This document shows positions 25,974 to 32,876 of a stretch of DNA of 64,000 nucleotides, piece by piece. Numbering within the stretch: the first letter of the stretch is position 1; each line of letters starts with the position of its first letter. Position numbers and translations under genes: made by a program. Source of the stretch: Candidatus Iainarchaeum sp. (GTDB lineage Archaea; Iainarchaeota; Iainarchaeia; Iainarchaeales; VGJJ01). The stretch lies in the NCBI GenBank assembly GCA_016699555.1, contig CP064981.1, positions 372,001 through 436,000 on the forward strand, written 5' to 3'. The notes under the pieces were generated by a model, which saw only the letters and a list, made by a program, of their open reading frames with translations, had not been told where the DNA came from and did no database searches.

Positions 25974-25982
25974 ATTTAAAAT
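25974..25982. promoter_or_regulatory. TATA box between the wHTH gene and mscL
   Basis: ATTTAAAAT has its centre at 25978. It lies 25 nt from the minus-strand ATG at 25953 and 43 nt from the plus-strand ATG at 26021, which has its own GGAGAGGTG ribosome binding site. One box may serve both directions. Confidence 0.5.
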
Positions 25983-26020
25983 GCTGAGGCGGAACAGATA
26001 GCTCTGGAGAGGTGTGTGTT

Positions 26021-26326
26021 ATGAAAATGGCGCATGAGTTCCTGGATTTTTTGAAGAAATACCAAGTCATCGGCCTCGCGGTCGCATTCATCATCGGGGC
26101 AGCGTCCACGAAACTGGTTACGGCGCTGGTCAATGACGTAGTGATGCCCATCGTCGCCGTATTGGTCCCCGGAGGGGAATGGCGCACATCCGTGTTGCAA
26201 GTGGGGCCGGTCAAGTTCCTGATCGGAGACTTCGTCGGAGCGCTAATCGATTTCATCATCATCGCCTTAGTGGTTTTCCTCATCGTCAAATTCATGATGA
26301 AAGAAGACGCCACGCAGAAAAGATAA
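26021..26326 (+). CDS. mscL: Large-conductance mechanosensitive channel MscL
   Basis: A 101-residue channel subunit that opens under membrane tension to release solutes on hypo-osmotic shock. The first helix region shows FLDFLKKYQVIGLAVAFIIG followed by ASTKLVTALVNDVVMPIVAVL, the classic MscL pore helix. The second helix is LIGDFVGALIDFIIIALVVFLIVKF. It is shorter than bacterial MscL because the periplasmic loop and C-terminal bundle are reduced. The ATG at 26021 follows a strong GGAGAGGTG site. Confidence 0.95.
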   Translation: MKMAHEFLDFLKKYQVIGLAVAFIIGAASTKLVTALVNDVVMPIVAVLVPGGEWRTSVLQVGPVKFLIGDFVGALIDFIIIALVVFLIVKFMMKEDATQKR

Positions 26327-26337
26327 TCGACTCCATT

Positions 26338-27396
26338 TCATTCCGGAATCGAATCGATTATTTTTTGTTGGACTTTGGATAATGGGAGTTGTTTCATCAT
26401 CGCGCGCGAGTGGAACTTCAACCCATCATTCGCGGCGTCTTTTGCCACTTCGCGAGGTTTCGCCTCAAAGACATGCACGATTTGCGCGAAGTGCGAGTAC
26501 TGGTGCTTCACTTGGCATAGTTCTTTGCCTAATCGCAGAGAAAGCATTCCTCCTTGGAATTTGGACTCGATGGCTTCCTTGGAATCGCTTAATGGAGAAA
26601 ACACCTGCATGGGGATCTCCCACATCCCCTGCAATAACTTTTCATTCCGCCGGCGCAACAACCACTTCCCGTCGAGACGGACCAATGCTCCCGCGAAGTG
26701 CCTGGTGGGGGCTCGGGATTTCTTCGTCTTCTTCGGGAGCTCATCTTCTCTTCCGCTCCTGAAGGCGATGCATCCTTTCTGCAATGGGCATTTTTCGCAT
26801 GAAGGATTTTCTGGGACGCAAACCAATGCGCCCAATTCCATCAATCCCTGGTTGAATTCGCGCGCTTTCCCTTTCGGGAGGATTTTCTCGAGCATTTCCT
26901 CGAATTTTTTCCTGGTTTGCGGGAGCGCAATATCGTCTTCCAACCCCCAAAATCGTGCCGTGACGCGTAACACGTTTCCATCCACGAGCGGAACGTCCTC
27001 ATTGAATGCGATGCTTGCGACTGCGGCAGAGATGTATGGGCCGAACCCCCTCAACTCTTGCAATTCCGCCTTGGTGCGGGGTAATTCCCCATTGAATGCT
27101 TCGACGATTTTCATCGCGGCCTCGTGGAGGTTTTTTGCGCGGGAATAGTATCCTAATCCCTCCCAATACTTCAATACCTCCTGATAGTCCGCACGCGCAA
27201 GCGATTGTGGATCGGGAAAGCGCTGCATGAATTTGGTGTAATAGGGGAGCATCTGCTCGATGCGCGTCTGTTGTGCCATGATTTCGGAGATCCATACGTC
27301 ATAGGGTTTGTAGGATCCCCTCCAAGGGAGTGGGCGTTGGTTCTCTTCAAACCATTCGACTAATCTTTCTGCAGGGAAATTATTTTCGGCAGTCAT
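26338..27396 (-). CDS. mutY: A/G-specific adenine glycosylase MutY
   Basis: About 352 residues. Removes adenine mispaired with 8-oxoguanine, preventing G-to-T transversions. Visible are PYDVWISEIMAQQTRIEQML, with the catalytic-region Glu; the helix-hairpin-helix ELRGFGPYISAAVASIAF; the catalytic Asp in VDGNVLRV; and the 4Fe-4S ligands C-x6-C-x2-C-x5-C (CVPENPSCEKCPLQKGC). The C-terminal third is a NUDIX-like 8-oxoG recognition domain (GALVRLDGKWLLRRRNEKLL). A GTG at 27405 is also possible. The upstream VOC gene ends 11 nt before the ATG used here, so the two are probably co-transcribed. Confidence 0.95.
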   Translation of the reverse strand: MTAENNFPAERLVEWFEENQRPLPWRGSYKPYDVWISEIMAQQTRIEQMLPYYTKFMQRFPDPQSLARADYQEVLKYWEGLGYYSRAKNLHEAAMKIVEAFNGELPRTKAELQELRGFGPYISAAVASIAFNEDVPLVDGNVLRVTARFWGLEDDIALPQTRKKFEEMLEKILPKGKAREFNQGLMELGALVCVPENPSCEKCPLQKGCIAFRSGREDELPKKTKKSRAPTRHFAGALVRLDGKWLLRRRNEKLLQGMWEIPMQVFSPLSDSKEAIESKFQGGMLSLRLGKELCQVKHQYSHFAQIVHVFEAKPREVAKDAANDGLKFHSRAMMKQLPLSKVQQKIIDSIPE

Positions 27397-27407
27397 CGGG
27401 CTCACGT

Positions 27408-27842
27408 TCAGTCCAACTCCAATGCACGCGTGGGTTTCATGACCAACTTGGGGTCTTTTTTCCAGTCGTCGTTCACATCGACGTACAACTCAATCTCATT
27501 CCCGTCCGGGTCCTTGATGTACATGGAGTGCGTCACATGATGGTCTCCAAAACCCACGATTTCGATTTTGTTCTTTTTCATTTCCGCGATGGCGGCTTTC
27601 AATTCCTTATCAGTGGTGCCTATTTTCAGCCCTATATGGTAAAACCCTGGGCCTGTTTTTGGGAGAGGTTTTCCACCCACTTCAATCAAGAGCAGCTCGT
27701 GGTGGGTCCTTCCCGCTCCAAAAGCGGCCATTCCTGGTTGCTTTCCAATGAGGGGAAAACCGAGTATTTTCTCGTAAAAATGGACGCTTTTCTCTAAATC
27801 GGAGACAAAAAAGACGATATGGCCTAACTCATGGATGCGCAT
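27408..27842 (-). CDS. VOC (glyoxalase/dioxygenase-fold) family protein
   Basis: A 144-residue protein with the paired beta-alpha-beta-beta-beta modules of the vicinal oxygen chelate fold. The first module is HIVFFVSDLEKSVHFYEKIL with its metal His, and the second is FYHIGLKIGTT, then MYIKDPDGNEIELYVDVND with the terminal Glu ligand. Members include glyoxalases, extradiol dioxygenases and resistance proteins. The substrate is unknown. It is upstream of mutY in the same direction. An 8-bp inverted repeat (27843-27850 with 27887-27894) lies directly upstream of its start codon and may be an operator. Confidence 0.85.
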   Translation of the reverse strand: MRIHELGHIVFFVSDLEKSVHFYEKILGFPLIGKQPGMAAFGAGRTHHELLLIEVGGKPLPKTGPGFYHIGLKIGTTDKELKAAIAEMKKNKIEIVGFGDHHVTHSMYIKDPDGNEIELYVDVNDDWKKDPKLVMKPTRALELD

Positions 27843-27894
27843 ACCCAGTATACACCCGCCCTCTATTAGAGACTATTTTGCCCCTGTACTGGGT
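27843..27894. promoter_or_regulatory. Inverted repeat between the VOC gene and tRNA-Tyr
   Basis: ACCCAGTA (27843-27850) and its exact complement TACTGGGT (27887-27894) bracket 36 bases. The left arm touches the VOC start codon, and the right arm ends just before the tRNA-Tyr TATA-like CATTAAAAAG (27896-27905). Could be an operator or a chance pair. Confidence 0.3.
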
Positions 27895-27937
27895 GCATTA
27901 AAAAGCCTTTTTAGAGCCATTTTTCTTAGTAAGGAAT

Positions 27938-28146
27938 CCCGCCTTAGCATAGTAGCTAATGCGCCTGGCTGTAGTTGAGCCTTTTCTTTTTCTTTGCGGA
28001 AAAAGAAAAGCCTCGGGAAAAGAAAAAGACGCGAAGGGTCAAACCCTTCAGTCGAAATTCATTCCCGGGAATACCCATTCGCGAGAGTGGGCGATTCTGT
28101 GAAAGCAGAAACTAGGAGATCCCCGGTGCAACTCCGGGAGGCGGGA
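27938..28146 (+). tRNA. tRNA-Tyr (anticodon GTA) with 136-nt intron
   Basis: The 5' exon is 27938-27974, the intron 27975-28110 and the 3' exon 28111-28146. The acceptor CCCGCCT pairs with AGGCGGG (28139-28145) and the discriminator is A, giving the C1-G72 pair typical of archaeal tRNA-Tyr. The anticodon stem CCTGG pairs with CTAGG (one G-T). The intron follows position 37. A bulge-helix-bulge is visible: bulges 27973-27975 and 28109-28111 flank the 4-bp helix CTGT/GCAG, and both cuts fall after the second bulge base. The intron contains an 11-bp C/T-rich hairpin. The T-loop reads TGCAACT, with G at the normally invariant T55 position. The 3' end is the left repeat of an integrated island. 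Confidence 0.93.
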
Positions 28147-28157
28147 CTCTATTTCTT
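28128..28157 (+). repeat. attL-like 30-bp direct repeat in the 3' end of tRNA-Tyr
   Basis: A perfect 30-base copy of the sequence at 31266-31295. It begins inside the T-loop, covers the T-stem 3' side, acceptor 3' strand and discriminator, and runs 11 bases past the tRNA. It also contains the last two Lys codons and the TAG stop of the opposite-strand gene. Confidence 0.93.
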
Positions 28158-28832
28158 TCCTTGCATGAAGGCCCGCTGGACGGACGAATCGCTTGCCGAC
28201 TTCTGGAAAATGGTTTTGATGAAGTCCCTTGAAGCATTGATTGTTTTTTCGATTTCAACTTCGGGTTTCATGTACCCCCATTTTGCTTCATGCTCAATCG
28301 CCCATAAACATTGATTTGCATGGATAGCATCTGCTTCACCATGAATATCGGTATATTGAAAATTTGTTGAATCACATTTCTTGGCTAATTCTGCAAGATA
28401 TGGAACAAACTCTTTTGAGAAATACTCTAAACATGCGCTAACGGTTATACTCTTCAACCCCGAGCCCTCGGCAATGATTTTGCGCATCTTTGAGACGTGA
28501 GGGAGTACTGCTTGATAATGCTCATGAGTAGGCTCCGCTTTTGCTCCAATAGCAAATGCTCGTAGCATCCCTTGGTGATCGTCACGAATTTCAACATCCA
28601 AATTTTCCATCGCGGCATATTTAGCTTGGGGAGAACGAGCGTAGATGGTTACTGCGCAGAACCATGGAACAAAATTTCCTTCAATAGCGGCTACGTAACG
28701 CTGAATCAGTGTTTGAGCCTGTTCTTTGGATAGTGTAGTTAGTGCAGGCAATGAAGACTGAATCTCTTTTGCGTTATTTTCGAATAACGTTAGGAGTTCA
28801 GGAGTTGCCCCCTCATCGGTTATGTTAAACAT
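28149..28832 (-). CDS. Heme-oxygenase-like diiron (HDO/TenA-type) fold protein
   Basis: A 227-residue all-helical protein. LDVEIRDDHQGMLRAF (Glu and His), CLEYFSKEFVPYLAELA and YTDIHGEADAIHANQ (H-x3-D-x2-H) are spaced like the metal ligands of heme-oxygenase-like diiron oxidases and of iron-containing redox enzymes related to TenA and PqqC. The reaction cannot be assigned, but members oxidise or cleave small substrates using two irons. It ends inside the left att repeat, so its last two residues and stop are shared with the repeat. TATA (GATTTAACG, centre 28857) gives a leaderless start at 28832. It is divergent from the TrmB gene, which probably controls it. Confidence 0.62.
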   Translation of the reverse strand: MFNITDEGATPELLTLFENNAKEIQSSLPALTTLSKEQAQTLIQRYVAAIEGNFVPWFCAVTIYARSPQAKYAAMENLDVEIRDDHQGMLRAFAIGAKAEPTHEHYQAVLPHVSKMRKIIAEGSGLKSITVSACLEYFSKEFVPYLAELAKKCDSTNFQYTDIHGEADAIHANQCLWAIEHEAKWGYMKPEVEIEKTINASRDFIKTIFQKSASDSSVQRAFMQGKK

Positions 28833-28835
28833 AAC
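28819..28835. promoter_or_regulatory. 17-bp palindrome over the HDO start codon
   Basis: GTTATGTT-A-AACATAAC is a perfect 8+1+8 inverted repeat at 28819-28835 that contains the minus-strand ATG (28830-28832). It is well placed for a dimeric regulator, most simply the divergent TrmB protein, to block initiation. Confidence 0.5.
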
Positions 28836-28924
28836 AATATAGTGTGATTTTCGGATTTAACGGAATTTCCTCCCTTTTGGGAGGAGAAGCGAAGGGTTAA
28901 ATGCCTTTGATTACTGTTGTAAAT

Positions 28925-29668
28925 ATGGATATGGGAATTTTGGGAGATATTGGTCTATCTAAAGCTGAAATTAATGTCTATGTTTCCCTGCTGGAATTAG
29001 GGGCCTCGACATCCGGGCCCATAATTGCGCGAACAGGAATGCAAAACTCAGTGGTTCATCGTGCATTGAAACGTTTGATTGACAGAGGACTTGTTGCCTA
29101 TGTAAAGAGGGGAAAGGATAGGCACTATCAAGCCGGAGACCCTGCAAACTTAGTTAATTATCTGGAAGGAAAAAAGAAACGCTTGGAGGACATTCTGCCA
29201 GAGCTAAAACAAAAACAATCACATGCGAAAGAAAAGAATGAAACAGAAATGTTCCTCGGCAAGCGCGCCATATTTTCCTTGCTTAACAACCTTATCAAAG
29301 ACGCTCGAACGGGGGAAGACTATTTGAGCTTCTCCCTGATCGAACCCCACAATGATGAAGAAGTCATTCGCTTCTATAACCAGCACAATTTACGCCGGAG
29401 AGAACGAAAATTAGCAGTGAAGGTATTAGTAAATGAAAAAGTTCGTTCTATTTTCGAATCCCATTATTCCCGAGACTTATTGAAGAGGGCAAACGTTCGT
29501 TACACCAGCTTTAGCTTTCCACAAGGAATCGTGATGTTCCGTGACAATGTAATCTTTCTTAATTGGCAAGACGACCCATTTGCCGTGAAAATAACGAATG
29601 CGCTAATGGCAAAGCAGTTCAAGCACTTTTTTTTGGATTTTTATGCCAATGAGAAAGACGCCTATTGA
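28925..29668 (+). CDS. TrmB-family transcriptional regulator
   Basis: A 247-residue regulator. The N-terminal winged helix is GLSKAEINVYVSLLELGA, then the recognition helix NSVVHRALKRLIDRGLVAYV and wing KRGKDRHYQAGDP. It is followed by a coiled linker (residues about 80-115) and a C-terminal alpha/beta ligand-sensing domain typical of TrmB-like proteins. An upstream in-frame ATG at 28901 lies within the TATA box (GGTTAAATGC), so the ATG at 28925, about 28 nt from the box, is used. It is divergent from the HDO-fold gene inside the tRNA-Tyr island. The effector is unknown, possibly the HDO substrate. Confidence 0.87.
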   Translation: MDMGILGDIGLSKAEINVYVSLLELGASTSGPIIARTGMQNSVVHRALKRLIDRGLVAYVKRGKDRHYQAGDPANLVNYLEGKKKRLEDILPELKQKQSHAKEKNETEMFLGKRAIFSLLNNLIKDARTGEDYLSFSLIEPHNDEEVIRFYNQHNLRRRERKLAVKVLVNEKVRSIFESHYSRDLLKRANVRYTSFSFPQGIVMFRDNVIFLNWQDDPFAVKITNALMAKQFKHFFLDFYANEKDAY

Positions 29669-29872
29669 TAAGTATGAGGATATGATAAGATGCGTTCAGC
29701 GAATAGCACAAACTACACTAATTTAACTAAAAGTAGCGAACCCGCAGGTGAGCCTACTACTAAGAATGGTGTGATGACGGGAAGCGCGACTCTCACTTTT
29801 TTTCATTGACTCAAGCTTCGCCTTCATATTGCCGGAAGACTTGTTAAATAGTCTAGGATCTTAGAAAGCCAT

Positions 29873-30571
29873 ATGGATTGGAAAGAGGATCAGCAGTGGC
29901 TTGACATGGTGGAAAAAAACCTCTATCCACCTAAACAATTCGTTTTTGAAAAGGAAATTGAGAAATTGTTGAAAGAATATGATTTTGGTAACAAGAGAGT
30001 TCTTGATTATGGCTGCGGGGCTGGAAAGGTGGGTCTCCTAGCGAAAAAAGCTGGCGCCAACGTGATTGGAGTCGATGTTTCGGAAATACTGTTATCTGTT
30101 GCTAAAGAAAGAATTGCTGTTGAACGACTTTCAACTCAGAAGACGGGTTTTGATGACGATTACTTTGATTTTATTTTTTGCTTTATGGTTTTGCACGTTG
30201 TCCCGGACCCTGTTCTAGTCATTCAAGAGCTGAGTCGTGTTCTGAAGCCATCTGGAAAACTACTTTTTGCCATTGTGCATCCCTTTTCTGTATCCTGGGA
30301 TGAAAATGAAACGTATTCGTTTGATCAATCACAATATTTCTATAAACAAAAACGGAAATGGACTTTTCATTTAAAAAATAATAAAAGTTTTCAGGCCGAC
30401 TATTTTCATCGACCGCTTTCTTTTTACTATTCTGCCTTCTCTTCATACTTTGTAATAAATCGGATTGACGAACCCACTCTCCCGACTCGATTTTTTCATT
30501 CAAAAAAATATGCTCCAATCGAATATCTTTTTGGGACCGCGAGTAAGGTTGTTTGCGGCGATAACTCTTGA
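29873..30571 (+). CDS. Class I SAM-dependent methyltransferase
   Basis: A 232-residue enzyme with the SAM-binding motif I VLDYGCGAGKVGLLAKKAGA (about residues 43-62), motif post-I VIGVDVSEILL and motif IV DYFDFIFCFMVLHVVPDP, then a UbiE/COQ5-like ELSRVLKPSGKLLFA. It methylates an unidentified small molecule or lipid. TATA (GTTAAATA, centre 29847) is exactly 26 nt from the ATG. Its low G+C differs strongly from the flanking genome, consistent with transfer within the island. No partner gene indicates the substrate. Confidence 0.9.
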   Translation: MDWKEDQQWLDMVEKNLYPPKQFVFEKEIEKLLKEYDFGNKRVLDYGCGAGKVGLLAKKAGANVIGVDVSEILLSVAKERIAVERLSTQKTGFDDDYFDFIFCFMVLHVVPDPVLVIQELSRVLKPSGKLLFAIVHPFSVSWDENETYSFDQSQYFYKQKRKWTFHLKNNKSFQADYFHRPLSFYYSAFSSYFVINRIDEPTLPTRFFHSKKYAPIEYLFGTASKVVCGDNS

Positions 30572-30711
30572 GAATTGGGTCCTCTGGCGAGCCCGTGAGG
30601 GGGGATCTAACAGAAACAGAAATTTCGATTGTGCATGTATTGTATTTCGGCGCTTTCCCTTCGATAGGGTTAAATATTCCTTTACTTATTCTACTTATAT
30701 AAGGTGATTTA

Positions 30712-30927
30712 ATGCCGAATATGACGCTGAGTGTGCCTGATGAAATGCATGAGCAGATGCGCAAGCATTCGGATGTGAAATGGACGGCGGTCGCGCGGAA
30801 AGCGTTTGAGAGTAAACTGGCGAAACTGGAGAAGAGCGAACAGAAGTCCAATGACGCGGTTCGTGCATATGCGTTAAAGCACGCACTAGATGACTGGGAT
30901 GATGCCGATGAGCTCCTCAAACATTAA
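30712..30927 (+). CDS. Ribbon-helix-helix antitoxin
   Basis: A 71-residue protein. An N-terminal beta strand (MTLSVPDEMHEQM) and helices KWTAVARKAFESKL form the RHH DNA-binding domain of VapB/CopG-type antitoxins, with an acidic C-terminal tail (DDWDDADELL) that would neutralise the toxin. GGTGAT at 30703-30708 serves the ATG. It overlaps the mazF-like toxin gene, the usual antitoxin-first order, and it is expected to repress its own operon. Confidence 0.85.
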   Translation: MPNMTLSVPDEMHEQMRKHSDVKWTAVARKAFESKLAKLEKSEQKSNDAVRAYALKHALDDWDDADELLKH

Positions 30928-31261
30928 ACCTGGACAAATCGTGGTCGCGGACGTAGGCTACTCTGACCAAGAAAGGAGCAAACGACGCTTGGGGCTCGTG
31001 GTTAGTTCCGCAAAATATAATGCAAAGTCCCCTGACATTGTCATTCTGAAGGTAACCTCCAAGCCCCGAAAGAATGATTTTGATTGCACTCTGACCAATG
31101 CCAGCACAGAGAAAAAAATGCTGGCAAAAGAAAGCTTTATCCGGGCGGATTTTCCGGTAGTATTGGTGAAAGATAAGATTCTACGCCAGGTCGATGAGGT
31201 TCATACCACCAAACTGGATGAAGTTAGATCCAAAATTAAGGAATTGTATGAACTGCCTTGA
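30890..31261 (+). CDS. MazF/PemK-family mRNA interferase toxin
   Basis: About 118-123 residues. Pattern IKPGQIVVADVGYSDQERSK, then RLGLVVSSAKYN, TSKPRKNDFDC and ESFIRADFPVVLVKD matches MazF-type endoribonucleases that cut mRNA. Several in-frame ATGs exist (30890, 30899, 30902, 30908); domain alignment favours 30908, but all lie within the antitoxin 3' end, so translation is coupled. Its TGA ends 4 nt before the right att repeat. The pair may stabilise the island by addiction. Confidence 0.83.
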   Translation: MTGMMPMSSSNIKPGQIVVADVGYSDQERSKRRLGLVVSSAKYNAKSPDIVILKVTSKPRKNDFDCTLTNASTEKKMLAKESFIRADFPVVLVKDKILRQVDEVHTTKLDEVRSKIKELYELP

Positions 31262-31265
31262 TAAC

Positions 31266-31295
31266 GCAACTCCGGGAGGCGGGACTCTATTTCTT
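31266..31295 (+). repeat. attR-like 30-bp direct repeat
   Basis: Identical to 28128-28157. Here there is no tRNA 5' part upstream, so it is the orphan copy left at the distal end of the island. It contains the end (two Lys codons and TAG) of the truncated DHFR-like gene on the other strand. Confidence 0.93.
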
Positions 31296-31478
31296 GTAAT
31301 GCAATAGTACGACGCCTTGCGGAAAATATTTTGTTTTAACTAATTCCAATGTAGTGCGTTTTACCGTATCTTTGAACAAGGGTTTTCCTTTTCCAAGGAG
31401 GACGGGATTCACGCTCAAATAATATTCATCAATCAAATTTTCTTCCATTGCCGTCTGAACAACGCTATTCGCCCTTTC
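31287..31478 (-). pseudogene. C-terminal fragment of a RibD/DHFR-family reductase
   Basis: Reading the minus strand gives about 63 residues containing MEENLIDEYYLSVNPVLLGK, then GKPLF and GVVLLHYKK before TAG, the characteristic C-terminus of the RibD-like dihydrofolate reductase family. A TAA at 31479-31481 closes the frame upstream, and the roughly 120 N-terminal residues with the NADPH site are missing. The fragment ends inside the right att repeat, so it was the original neighbour convergent to tRNA-Tyr before the island inserted, and it has since lost its 5' part. Confidence 0.8.
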
Positions 31479-31544
31479 TTACTATAAAAGAACGCTAATG
31501 GCTCAAGAGGCTTGTTTTTATTCTCGGATTGGATTCGCTTTTCT

Positions 31545-32024
31545 ATGATGAGATTCCTGTTGTTGAGTTTAGCTATCGTATCCCTATTCGCGTTCGTTGC
31601 CGCTGAACCCATTGACTGGAAGACGGCGGACTGCCATGCGATTGCGTTACAACAAAAGACCTTTGACTTGGTCCAATTGGTCAACAACAAGCACTCCTTT
31701 GCGTTTGCCGATGGCGAAATCGTCAATCTCACCGTTTTCCGCGAAGGCGCTCCATTCCAGATGGCGGGGAAAATAAGCAGTGGAGTTGTATCCGAATTCC
31801 AATGCGGTCCGCGCGATGACGCGACGATGGTGATAACAATTCCCCAGCAGGCCATCGAACAGATTTACGCTTCCGATGACCAGATCAAGACCTTTGCTGC
31901 GCTTCGAACGCAAGGATCCATCAGAATAGAGCCCATTTCCGTCTCGGCCATGATTAGGGTGGCAGTGGTAGATTTTGGCATTAGGCTCTACCAATTGCTC
32001 GGAATCAAACTCTTTTTTGGATGA
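31545..32024 (+). CDS. Secreted protein, possible SCP2-like domain
   Basis: A 159-residue protein with a cleavable signal peptide (MMRFLLLSLAIVSLFAFVAA) and a globular remainder. FDLVQLVNNKHSFAFADGEI, strand-rich middle and a helix IKTFAALRTQGSIRIEP followed by MIRVAVVDFGIRLYQLLG recall the sterol-carrier SCP2 fold, but the match is weak. Either of two adjacent ATGs (31545, 31548) could start it. A TATA-like CTATAAAAG (31482-31490) is about 55-60 nt upstream, giving a short leader. Outside the island, next to the DHFR fragment. Confidence 0.6.
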   Translation: MMRFLLLSLAIVSLFAFVAAEPIDWKTADCHAIALQQKTFDLVQLVNNKHSFAFADGEIVNLTVFREGAPFQMAGKISSGVVSEFQCGPRDDATMVITIPQQAIEQIYASDDQIKTFAALRTQGSIRIEPISVSAMIRVAVVDFGIRLYQLLGIKLFFG

Positions 32025-32079
32025 ACAAACCATTTGCTGTTGTGAAAGGGATATCGTAACGACTCTTTTCGTGGAATCT

Positions 32080-32661
32080 TTAGACTTTCAATAATCCACG
32101 AAATCCTCTCGCCGCATAGTAGGAATCCGCGCCATTGTGGTAGAGGAAAACATGGTTGTAGCGGCGATCCATGAAGATTGCGCCCCCGAGTTTTCGAATC
32201 GCAGCAGGGGTTTCGATCCAGCTCGAGGTCTTCGTATCGAATTCTCCTAGCTGTTGCAGCTCGCGATATTGTTCTTCGTTCAGCAACGCAATTCCCGTCG
32301 CCGCCGCCATATCGATCGCACTGTTTTTGGGTTTGTTTTCTTTCCGCGCGTCCAATGCAGCACGGTCGTAACAAAGGCTTCTTCTTCCGGCGGGGCTTTC
32401 GGCCGAACAATCCATGAAAATGAGCGTATTCGTTTTTTTGTCATGGCCCACGACATCGGGTTCTCCGCCCGTGCGTTCCATTTCGTTGAGCGACCACGCC
32501 TTTTCCGGGTGCGCAAGAAGTTTCGCTTCTACTTTCGCCCATTCAATCCCCTTGTGGCGATGAGGATGTTTTCCGAAACGGGCTTTCAACACGCTCAGCA
32601 ATTCCTTACTCTGTTCGGTGGATAATTTTCTTTTTGACACGGAAGTTGATGAGTGGGGCAT
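32080..32661 (-). CDS. DUF4256-family protein
   Basis: A 193-residue protein of a widespread bacterial/archaeal family of unknown function. Typical segments are a start rich in L-S-x-E-Q-S-K-E-L-L, the motif GGEPDVVGHDKKTNTLIFMD, then CYDRAALDARKENKPKNSA and a closing HNGADSYYAARGFRGLLKV. No catalytic site is known. TATA (ATTTTATAAA on the coding strand, centre about 32689) is 28 nt from the ATG. Mostly bacterial relatives suggest transfer. Confidence 0.85.
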   Translation of the reverse strand: MPHSSTSVSKRKLSTEQSKELLSVLKARFGKHPHRHKGIEWAKVEAKLLAHPEKAWSLNEMERTGGEPDVVGHDKKTNTLIFMDCSAESPAGRRSLCYDRAALDARKENKPKNSAIDMAAATGIALLNEEQYRELQQLGEFDTKTSSWIETPAAIRKLGGAIFMDRRYNHVFLYHNGADSYYAARGFRGLLKV

Positions 32662-32876
32662 AGAATCTTGTTTTTTTCTAAGTTTATAAAATCAGATATT
32701 GGCGAAATATTCCAAGCGATATGGCAATACCGAAAGACTATTGGAGAAAGAATACTTCCATGACGGAAAGAACGTAATCGCCCGACTGGTCTTTGCAGTT
32801 AATGGGTATTTTCCCCTAAATCTTTCATTTTTCTACTCAAAAAGCAAAGCCATATTAGTCCGGAGAGAAGAATAGG
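32662..32876. other. Intergenic region without a supported gene
   Basis: Contains the DUF4256 TATA box near 32689 and short open frames only. One plus-strand frame of about 55 codons without ATG reads like a peptide remnant (QILAKYSKRYGNTERLLEKE...), but I cannot place it in a family. No repeats or RNA structures are evident. Confidence 0.4.

Larger units (their letters stand above)
28128..31295. mobile_element. 3.1-kb integrated genomic island at tRNA-Tyr
   Basis: The segment is bounded by perfect 30-bp direct repeats, and the left copy restores the tRNA-Tyr 3' end. This is the standard product of tyrosine-recombinase integration into the T-loop side of a tRNA gene. It carries five genes: an HDO-fold protein, a TrmB regulator, a methyltransferase and an antitoxin/toxin pair. 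They fill the interval to within a few bases of each repeat. Sample lines inside the island are clearly A+T-rich (17 and 19 G/C in two 60-base lines), against 33 of 60 in a typical flanking line. No integrase is present, so it is a deleted remnant or an element mobilised in trans. Confidence 0.85.

Noticed and set aside
28117..28157. Resemblance to a cobalamin riboswitch core (GGTGCAACTCCGG...)
   Set aside because: The segment is fully explained as the variable loop, T-arm and acceptor of tRNA-Tyr pairing with 27938-27944; no B12 genes follow.
29669..29872. Possible extra gene inside the island
   Set aside because: Only short frames and the methyltransferase TATA box are visible; no recombinase or remnant could be recognised.
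31433..31855. Minus-strand open frame of 140 codons
   Set aside because: It is antisense to the secreted protein at 31545-32024 and overlaps the DHFR fragment in another frame, with no domain content.
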